From: Lachnoclostridium sp. UBA933
Lineage (GTDB): Bacteria; Bacillota; Clostridia; Lachnospirales; Lachnospiraceae
Direction of reading: 5' to 3'
Assembly (NCBI GenBank): GCA_002293545.1
Contig: DBDL01000129.1
Coordinates: 27,016-32,987 of the forward strand
DNA length: 5,972 bases
In this document: in pieces, positions 1-4,421 of the stretch
Layout: every line of letters begins with the position of its first letter
Position numbering within the stretch: the stretch's first letter is position 1
The notes under the pieces: model-generated
Database searches by the model: none
What the model saw: the letters and a program-made list of their open reading frames with translations, nothing else
What the model was told of the DNA's origin: nothing
Position numbers and translations under genes: made by a program

Positions 1-201
1 CTTCCCGCCGGTGAAATACTGAATGCCGCGGAGGACTTTTGGGATGAATGAAAAACCCCATGACGGTACGTGACGGACGAGCGTTTTAAGGATTTTATAA
101 ACCGATTCGGCAGCGGCGGTTTGGCGGGTTTCTTTCATCAGGCGATAAAGATATTCTGCGCAGAAAACTGATGATTCATAAATTAATGCTTGCAAAATCA
201 T
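1..201 (-). CDS. Unidentified protein, N-terminal 67 residues, cut by left window edge
   Basis: I do not recognise this family. The minus strand is open from an in-frame TAG at 241-243 to the window edge, and the first ATG after that stop is at 199-201. The 67 visible residues read like a genuine soluble protein: an N-terminal stretch with MILQALIYESSVF, a helical, Lys/Glu/Ala-rich part near residues 20-45 (MKETRQTAAAESVYKIL), then a hydrophobic-aromatic part near residues 47-63 (HVPSWGFSFIPKVLRGIQYF) ending in GGK. No signal peptide or clear membrane helix is visible. The start is uncertain. Only a poor A-rich ribosome site (AAAAAGAAA) precedes it, and the frame stays protein-like for 13 codons upstream (ELRNKHFYSTKKK), so the true start may be non-ATG or upstream of a frameshift. 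The opposite strand of this exact codon register also looks partly protein-like but has stops at 49, 61 and 169. It is divergent from rpmB. Confidence 0.5.
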   Translation of the reverse strand, partial: MILQALIYESSVFCAEYLYRLMKETRQTAAAESVYKILKTLVRHVPSWGFSFIPKVLRGIQYFTGGK

Positions 202-218
202 TTTCTTTTTGGTAGAAT
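190..218 (+). promoter_or_regulatory. Candidate promoter for rpmB
   Basis: A -35-like TTGCAA (190-195) and a -10-like TAGAAT (213-218) are separated by exactly 17 bases. Transcription would start near 225 and give rpmB a leader of about 140 bases holding a palindrome and a hairpin. A weakness is that the site overlaps the first codons of the minus-strand gene at the left edge. Confidence 0.35.
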
Positions 219-286
219 AAAAATGTTTGTTGCGCAGTTCATACTATTCCAAAATTAAAATCAGCTGATCAGCTATCGCTGAAAAC

Positions 287-306
287 GCTTTCTTCCAAAA
301 GAAAGC
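287..306 (+). other. Perfect 8-bp hairpin in the rpmB leader
   Basis: GCTTTCTT (287-294) pairs perfectly with AAGAAAGC (299-306) around a CCAA tetraloop. It lies about 45 bases upstream of the rpmB ribosome site and has no T-run after it, so it is not a standard terminator. It could be a leader structure controlling L28 synthesis or simply an mRNA-stabilising stem. The structure is seen in the sequence; its function is unknown. Confidence 0.45.
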
Positions 307-364
307 AGCACTCTGTTTCGCAGGATTTTAAATGTCAGATAGTATAAGATAGGAGGTGCTTTTG

Positions 365-550
365 ATGGCAAGATGTGCAGTTTGTGATAAAAGTGTTCAT
401 TTCGGAAATGCGGTTAGTCACTCACATAAAAGAAGCAATAAAATATGGAAACCGAATTTGAAGCGTATCCGTGTGAAAGTAAACGGCGGTGCGAAGAAGA
501 TGTATGTTTGTACGGCGTGCATACGTTCCGGAAAAGTCGAAAGAGCATAA
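365..550 (+). CDS. rpmB: 50S ribosomal protein L28, zinc-binding (C+) form
   Basis: L28 is a small, basic protein of the large ribosomal subunit. The product has 61 residues, matching the usual 61-63 residues in Firmicutes. The start (MARCAVC) is fixed by a perfect AGGAGG at 351-356, eight bases before ATG 365; the GTG at 356 lies inside that ribosome site and is not a credible start. Family features include the N-terminal MARxC block, the HKRSNKIWKPNLKRIRVKVN core (residues 21-40) and the SGKVER tail. Cysteines C4 and C7 (CAVC) and C49 and C52 (CTAC) form two CxxC pairs, so this is the zinc-ribbon version rather than the cysteine-free version. The gene appears to be transcribed alone: a hairpin follows 20 bases after the stop, and the next gene is on the other strand. 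Its place upstream of the Asp23 and FakA genes is the classic Firmicutes order. Confidence 0.97.
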   Translation: MARCAVCDKSVHFGNAVSHSHKRSNKIWKPNLKRIRVKVNGGAKKMYVCTACIRSGKVERA

Positions 551-570
551 TGATTTTGTAAATAGGAAGG

Positions 571-605
571 AGAGCGTTTATCGGTGCTATGGGTAACGCT
601 CTTTT
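571..605 (+). terminator. Rho-independent terminator-like hairpin after rpmB
   Basis: AGAGCGTT (571-578) pairs perfectly with AACGCTCT (595-602) across a 16-base loop, and the distal arm runs into TTTT (602-605). The T-run is short and the loop is large, so strength is moderate. It lies between two convergent genes: the minus-strand small membrane protein ends at 604, so the hairpin sits just beyond that gene's stop. In the minus direction no T-run follows the stem. Confidence 0.6.
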
Positions 606-744
606 AGCATGAAGTAAACAAATTATATCCTAAAACCAAACATAGAATAATGATAACAACTGCTAAAATGCCGTTTGTTATAAAAAGCATGATGGTCATT
701 CCAATACCAATCCAAAAGAGGATGAATCCCAATAAACGTGTCAC
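604..744 (-). CDS. Small two-helix membrane protein (46 residues)
   Basis: This short gene has a GTG start at 742-744 and a TAA stop at 604-606. A GGGGG ribosome site (753-757) lies eight bases before the start, and a TATAAT box lies a little further upstream. The product is almost entirely hydrophobic: MTRLLG, a first membrane helix near residues 4-22 rich in I, F, W, G and M, a short polar turn TNG (23-25), and a second helix near residues 26-39 (ILAVVIIILCLVLG), ending GYNLFTSC. There is no catalytic motif. The pattern of two short helices and an aromatic YNLF end resembles small uncharacterised membrane proteins I recall from Lachnospiraceae, but that is recollection, not a search. It is convergent with rpmB and divergent from the epimerase gene. 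It could help shape membranes or modulate a membrane complex; the function is unknown. The clean open frame, start signals and hydrophobic periodicity make a chance frame unlikely. Confidence 0.75.
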   Translation of the reverse strand: MTRLLGFILFWIGIGMTIMLFITNGILAVVIIILCLVLGYNLFTSC

Positions 745-771
745 ACCCGAATCCCCCGAACAAAACAATAT

Positions 772-777
772 ATTATA
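772..777 (-). promoter_or_regulatory. -10 box for the small membrane protein gene
   Basis: The minus strand reads TATAAT here within TACTATAATA. Transcription would start near 765, about 20 bases before the GTG start and just ahead of the GGGGG ribosome site. No good -35 lies at 16-18 bases; a TTGACT occurs at 806-811 but is 28 bases away, too far for the usual sigma-A spacing. Confidence 0.4.
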
Positions 778-836
778 GTATATTCATTTCCGATAAAATA
801 TTACCAGTCAAGTACAATCAATCATCCGCGTGCTAC

Positions 837-865
837 TTTACATGAGAAAAAAGGTTTGTTATAAT
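837..865 (+). promoter_or_regulatory. Sigma-A type promoter of the epimerase gene
   Basis: TTTACA (837-842) and a perfect TATAAT (860-865) are separated by 17 bases, and TG at 857-858 makes an extended -10 (TGtTATAAT). This is the best promoter match in the window. Transcription would start near 872 and give the epimerase a leader of about 85 bases. It shows that the epimerase is its own transcription unit, not a read-through gene of the rpmB side. Confidence 0.75.
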
Positions 866-882
866 TACGGTAAGTATGTTCC

Positions 883-900
883 CATATGTCAGTACATATG
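883..900. promoter_or_regulatory. 18-base inverted repeat, operator-like
   Basis: CATATGT (883-889) and ACATATG (894-900) are perfect inverted arms around CAGT. The repeat begins 18 bases after the -10 box, about +12 to +29 relative to the expected start of transcription, where a dimeric repressor would block RNA polymerase. It could also fold as a weak AU-rich RNA hairpin. The symmetry is seen; the operator role is inferred. Confidence 0.45.
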
Positions 901-957
901 ATTAACAAAACAAAGTCAGGTTTTATGCACGAAAGACGTGCAGGAATGGAGAGGTTT

Positions 958-1980
958 ATGAAAATATTATTGATTGGCGGAAGCGGTACGATCAGTACGA
1001 GCGTTTCCAAAGAAATGATTAAACAAGGTCATGATTTATATGTGATTAACCGGGGGAGCCGGAATGAGGACCTGCCGCCTGAAACCCACTTCATGGTAGG
1101 GGATATATCGCAGGAAGCGGTCATAGCAAAGATGATCGGCGGAATGACTTTTGATGTTGTCGCCGATTTTATCGCTTTTGAAACGAGGGAAGTAGAACGG
1201 GATTTCCGGTTATTTCAAGGGAGAACATCACAATATGTTTTTATCAGTTCCGCGTCGATTTACCAAAAACCGCTGAATAACTATCTGGTAACGGAATCCA
1301 CACCGCGGCTTAATCCGTACTGGCAATATTCACGCAATAAAATAGCCTGTGAAGATGCGCTGATGATTCATTACCGGCAGGATCGTTTTCCGGTTACGAT
1401 TGTCCGCCCCAGTCATACCTATGACAATCGCTCCGTACCAATGGCGGTTCACGGGAATAACGGTACATATTCTGTGCTGAAACGTATGCTTAACGGGAAG
1501 TCCGTACCGATTCACGGAGATGGCTGTTCCCTGTGGACATTTACACATGCTTCGGATTTTGCCCGCGGTTTCGCAGGGCTTTTGGGAAATCCGCAGGCAA
1601 TCGGTGAGGCCGTACAAATTACAAGCGACCAAAGTATCACATGGAATATGGCATATGATATCATTGCGGATGTATTAGGGGTAAAGTGTAAACCTTTATA
1701 TATGACATCGGAGATGCTGGCACTTCAGGGAAAAATGATGGGATATGATTTTAACGGCAGTTTATTAGGGGATAAATCCCACTCCGCGGTATTTGATAAT
1801 CGTAAATTAAAACGTTTGGTACCCGGTTTTGCGGCGACGTGCAGGTTTGAGAACGGAGTGGCGGATACGATCCGTAACGTTATAGAGCATCCGGAATTAC
1901 AGTTTGCAGATTCCGACTTTGAACATTTCTGTGATCACTTGGATAAGATTACGGATCAAATGTCTAATAACATAATATAA
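958..1980 (+). CDS. NAD-dependent epimerase/dehydratase family protein (extended SDR)
   Basis: The product is a 340-residue cytoplasmic protein of the extended short-chain dehydrogenase/reductase type, whose members bind NAD(P) and act on nucleotide sugars or related substrates. The N-terminus is a beta-strand followed by a Rossmann loop, MKILLIGGSGTIS (residues 1-13), where the last glycine of GxxGxxG is serine. A dinucleotide-contact NRG lies at residues 31-33, a VGDI acidic segment at 47-50, and the active-site strand YVFISSASIY at 93-102. The catalytic pair is Y124-K128 (YSRNK), and PSHTYD follows at about 151-156. The substrate-binding half includes GDGCSLWTFTHASDFARG (about 207-224). 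The start at 958 is chosen because GGAG (948-951) lies six bases before it and the protein then opens at the first Rossmann strand; an in-frame ATG at 886 would add 24 residues but lacks a ribosome site. The substrate cannot be named. It has its own promoter and interrupts the rpmB to Asp23-family order. Confidence 0.9.
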   Translation: MKILLIGGSGTISTSVSKEMIKQGHDLYVINRGSRNEDLPPETHFMVGDISQEAVIAKMIGGMTFDVVADFIAFETREVERDFRLFQGRTSQYVFISSASIYQKPLNNYLVTESTPRLNPYWQYSRNKIACEDALMIHYRQDRFPVTIVRPSHTYDNRSVPMAVHGNNGTYSVLKRMLNGKSVPIHGDGCSLWTFTHASDFARGFAGLLGNPQAIGEAVQITSDQSITWNMAYDIIADVLGVKCKPLYMTSEMLALQGKMMGYDFNGSLLGDKSHSAVFDNRKLKRLVPGFAATCRFENGVADTIRNVIEHPELQFADSDFEHFCDHLDKITDQMSNNII

Positions 1981-2068
1981 GGGCGTTTTCATGGGCATTT
2001 GTGACATGGCAAGGGAGTGGGCGCTGAAAAAACGTAATTATTTTATTCCTTTTTTTACAATGTTATAG

Positions 2069-2074
2069 TATAAT
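2069..2074 (+). promoter_or_regulatory. -10 box for the Asp23-family/fakA operon
   Basis: A perfect TATAAT lies within TATAGTATAATA, downstream of a T-rich stretch. The -35 region at 17 bases reads TTCCTT, a weak match; a TTTACA at 2054-2059 is only nine bases away and cannot serve. Transcription would begin near 2081, giving about 95 bases of leader that carries a hairpin. An operon promoter is expected here because the preceding gene has its own unit. Confidence 0.45.
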
Positions 2075-2099
2075 AGAAATCACGATAAAGGAATACAAT

Positions 2100-2127
2100 G
2101 TGAAAACAGCCTTAAAACTGTTTTCGC
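2100..2127 (+). other. Hairpin in the leader of the Asp23-family gene
   Basis: GTGAAAACAG (2100-2109) pairs with CTGTTTTCGC (2118-2127), giving ten pairs including one G-U, around an eight-base CCTTAAAA loop. The start-stop pair ATG TGA (2098-2103), preceded by AAAGGA, overlaps its base. There is no T-run, so it is not a terminator. It may affect mRNA stability or translation; that part is inference. Confidence 0.4.
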
Positions 2128-2175
2128 CGGATTTAGAAATTATGCGTAGAAACCTTCGCAGGATTGGAGATTGGT

Positions 2176-2532
2176 ATGAAAGGACAAATGGATACGGCTA
2201 TGGGAAGAATCCTGGTCGATGATGATGTATTGGCGAAATATGCCGGTTCTTCAGCAGTCGAGTGCTTCGGCGTTGTAGGAATGGCAACCATTAATATGAA
2301 AGACGGCTTTGTAAAGCTATTGAAGAAAGAAAATATAAGGCATGGTGTCGACGTTTCCATTGAAAACAATAAGCTTTATATTGAGCTTCATATTATCGTG
2401 GCGTATGAAGTAAGTATTTTGGCAGTATGCGAAAACCTGATTGATAATGTGAAATATAAAGTGGAAGAATTCACCGGCATGGAAGTCGGAAATATTACCG
2501 TCTGTGTGGAAGGCGTTAAGGTTGTAAATTAA
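2176..2532 (+). CDS. Asp23/Gls24 family envelope stress response protein (YloU-like)
   Basis: The product is a 118-residue soluble protein of the Asp23/Gls24 (DUF322) family, abundant alkaline-shock or envelope-stress proteins that in staphylococci sit at the membrane through a partner. Its length matches Bacillus subtilis YloU (about 120). Visible family features are the N-terminal MGRILVDDDVLAKYAG (residues 9-24), AVECFGVVGM (27-36), a central basic segment KLLKKEN (47-53), the strand LYIELHIIVAYEVS (67-80), and the C-terminal block NVKYKVEEFTGMEVGNITV (91-109) ending in VEGVKVVN. There is no signal peptide or membrane helix. The start at 2176 follows GGAG (2166-2169) by six bases; the TTG at 2164 would place the start before the ribosome site. 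It is 26 bases upstream of the FakA-like gene, and the two are almost certainly co-transcribed, as in most Firmicutes. Its precise biochemical role is not settled in the family. Confidence 0.92.
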   Translation: MKGQMDTAMGRILVDDDVLAKYAGSSAVECFGVVGMATINMKDGFVKLLKKENIRHGVDVSIENNKLYIELHIIVAYEVSILAVCENLIDNVKYKVEEFTGMEVGNITVCVEGVKVVN

Positions 2533-2558
2533 TCGAAATTTGATGGAGGATGTGTGTC

Positions 2559-4265
2559 ATGAAATCAATGGATGTGACATTGCTGAAAAAGTGTTTTTTA
2601 GCCGGTGCCAAAGGTCTTGCGGATAAAAAGGAATATATTAATGATTTGAATGTGTTTCCCGTACCGGATGGTGATACGGGAACGAATATGACAATGACAA
2701 TGATGTCGGCGGTAAAAGAAGTAGAAGCGTTAAGTGACCCTACAATGAAAGAGCTTGCAAAAGCCATTTCCAGCGGTTCGTTAAGGGGCGCCAGAGGAAA
2801 TTCGGGTGTTATTTTATCGCAGTTATTTCGGGGATTTACAAAAGAAATCGCATTGACGGAGCAAATTGATGCGGCAGTTATGGCAAGAGCTTTTGAAAAA
2901 GCGGTGGAATCCGCCTATCGTGCGGTTATGAAACCAAAGGAAGGAACCATATTGACCGTTGCGCGTGCGGGTGCCGAAAAAGCACATAAGATTGCAAAAA
3001 GCAAACCGGATATGGAAACGTTTGCGGAGCAGGTGCTGGGGCATATGCGGGATATATTAGCAAAAACGCCGGATATGCTGCCGGTTTTAAAAGATGCGGG
3101 TGTTGTTGATTCCGGCGGTGAGGGACTGGTTACTATTTTAGAAGCGGCATACCGGGTTATCACAGGGAAAGAAACCGGTGATTCATTTACCAAACCGGCA
3201 TCTGTTACGGAAAAAGAAGATAAACACGAGTTCATTGTATCGAAAAAACAGGAAGAAAAAGAGATATCCCATTATCCTTCTTCCATGAAATTTGAAACAG
3301 AAGATATTAAATTTGGATATTGTACGGAATTTATCATACTGACAGAAAGTGAATTTGACTATTTAAAAGAGATTGCTTTCAAAACATATTTAGAAGCAAT
3401 CGGGGATTCGATTGTATGTGTGGCAGATGAGGACTTAGTAAAAATCCATGTTCATACCAACGATCCGGGACTGGTTCTTCAGGAGGCTTTGACATACGGT
3501 TCCCTTACGAGTATCAAAATAGATAATATGCGTGAAGAACATAATGAAAAGGTGATTCACGACGCGGAGCGGGCAATGGAAAGACAGTTATCCGAACAGC
3601 CGCGTAAAGATGTTGCGTTTATAAGCGTATCCGTCGGAGCAGGGCTGCATGAAATATTTAAAGGTCTTGGCGTTGATTATGTGATTGAAGGCGGTCAGAC
3701 AATGAATCCAAGTACGGAGGATATATTAGAAGCGATCGGAAAAGTGAATGCGGATACGATTTATGTTCTTCCGAACAACAGTAATATCATTCTTGCCGCC
3801 GAACAGGCAAAGGCATTGACGAAAGACAAAGAAATTGCCGTTGTGCCGACAAAAAATATTCCGCAGGGAATTTCCGCACTGATTAATTATATCGCAGGCT
3901 CGAATATCGAAGAAAATCTCCGTGCGATGAAAGAAAGTATGGAATTCCTCCGTGCCGGACAGGTAACCTATGCGGTCAGGGATACGGTGATCGACGGGAA
4001 AGAAATCAAGCAGGGGAATATCATGGGGCTAAGCGACAAGACGATTGAAGCAGTAGGGACACAGGTCTTGTCGACAACAATTGAGCTGGTGGAAAAGCTG
4101 ATGGATGAAGATTCTGAGCTTGTGACGTTGTATTACGGGAGCGAGGCGACCGAGGACGAGGCAAACTTAATTGCGGAAGGAATTGAAAAGATTGATCCGG
4201 ATGTCAAAGTGGAAGTGCATTACGGCGGACAGCCGATTTATTATTATTTTGTAAGTGTAGAGTAG
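2559..4265 (+). CDS. fakA: DAK2 domain fatty acid kinase subunit FakA (YloV-like)
   Basis: FakA is the ATP-dependent kinase subunit that phosphorylates fatty acids bound to FakB, producing acyl-phosphate for phospholipid synthesis by the PlsX/PlsY route. The product has 568 residues, near the usual 550. The N-terminal DAK2 kinase domain (about 8-203) holds the nucleotide/magnesium motif NVFPVPDGDTGTNM (31-44, with D37 and D39), GSLRGARGNSG (73-83) and VVDSGGEGL (182-190). The middle domain carries C255 (FGYCTEF) and H297/H299 (KIHVHTNDP), matching the Cys-His-His zinc site described for staphylococcal FakA. The C-terminal domain (about 350-568) has EGGQTMNPSTEDI (377-389) and PNNSNI (405-410), as in the DegV-like fold. 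Between the domains lies a charged linker (about 208-240). GGAGG (2545-2549) sits nine bases before ATG 2559; ATG 2550 overlaps it and is rejected, ATG 2568 remains possible. No fakB gene is visible here. Confidence 0.93.
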   Translation: MKSMDVTLLKKCFLAGAKGLADKKEYINDLNVFPVPDGDTGTNMTMTMMSAVKEVEALSDPTMKELAKAISSGSLRGARGNSGVILSQLFRGFTKEIALTEQIDAAVMARAFEKAVESAYRAVMKPKEGTILTVARAGAEKAHKIAKSKPDMETFAEQVLGHMRDILAKTPDMLPVLKDAGVVDSGGEGLVTILEAAYRVITGKETGDSFTKPASVTEKEDKHEFIVSKKQEEKEISHYPSSMKFETEDIKFGYCTEFIILTESEFDYLKEIAFKTYLEAIGDSIVCVADEDLVKIHVHTNDPGLVLQEALTYGSLTSIKIDNMREEHNEKVIHDAERAMERQLSEQPRKDVAFISVSVGAGLHEIFKGLGVDYVIEGGQTMNPSTEDILEAIGKVNADTIYVLPNNSNIILAAEQAKALTKDKEIAVVPTKNIPQGISALINYIAGSNIEENLRAMKESMEFLRAGQVTYAVRDTVIDGKEIKQGNIMGLSDKTIEAVGTQVLSTTIELVEKLMDEDSELVTLYYGSEATEDEANLIAEGIEKIDPDVKVEVHYGGQPIYYYFVSVE

Positions 4266-4310
4266 CGGCAATTGATTCGGGTTAAGAGATAAAGATTATG
4301 GGTATATTCC

Positions 4311-4334
4311 AGGCAACCGTTTTTGCGGTTGCTT
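4311..4334 (+). terminator. Terminator-like hairpin between fakA and recG
   Basis: GCAACCG (4313-4319) pairs perfectly with CGGTTGC (4326-4332) around TTTTTG, and one G-U and one A-T pair extend the stem to nine. The following bases (TTCTTTGG) are only partly T-rich. It begins 46 bases after the fakA stop and suggests at least partial termination, with recG probably having its own promoter downstream. Confidence 0.55.
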
Positions 4335-4354
4335 CTTTGGCTTATCCCCATTCA

Positions 4355-4368
4355 CAGATAGTATAAGA
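4355..4368 (+). promoter_or_regulatory. Possible -10 region for recG; repeat of a 14-base motif
   Basis: CAGATAGTATAAGA includes a TATAAG -10-like hexamer (4362-4367) about 55 bases before the recG start. The -35 is poor: TTGGCT (4337-4342) is 19 bases away. The same 14 bases occur upstream of rpmB at 336-349. It is a candidate promoter only. Confidence 0.3.
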
Positions 4369-4421
4369 GTTCTTTTATTAATCAAAAAAGTTCGCTTTTG
4401 ACGAAGCAAAGGAGTTAAAAA

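Noticed and set aside
1..171. Plus-strand protein-like pieces (ending EDFWDE at 51 and IFCAEN at 171)
   Set aside because: They lie in the exact antisense codon register of the minus-strand gene and are broken by stops at 49, 61 and 169, while the minus strand is open throughout.
886..957. N-terminal extension of the epimerase from ATG 886
   Set aside because: No ribosome site precedes ATG 886, it lies inside the inverted repeat, and the Rossmann strand starts exactly at 958 behind a good ribosome site.
822..1010. 62-residue minus-strand frame with a hydrophobic middle
   Set aside because: It overlaps the epimerase promoter, leader and first codons on the other strand, has no ribosome site, and its apparent motif is antisense to the Rossmann loop.
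1984..2034. CGTTTTCA ... TGAAAAAACG as a terminator for the epimerase gene
   Set aside because: The arms pair only with a two-base bulge, are AT-rich and span a 33-base loop; no adjacent T-run follows the stem, so I do not call it.
2142..2222. 26-residue out-of-frame ORF overlapping the Asp23-family start
   Set aside because: No ribosome site at useful distance, and its codons after 2176 are determined by the real gene in another frame.
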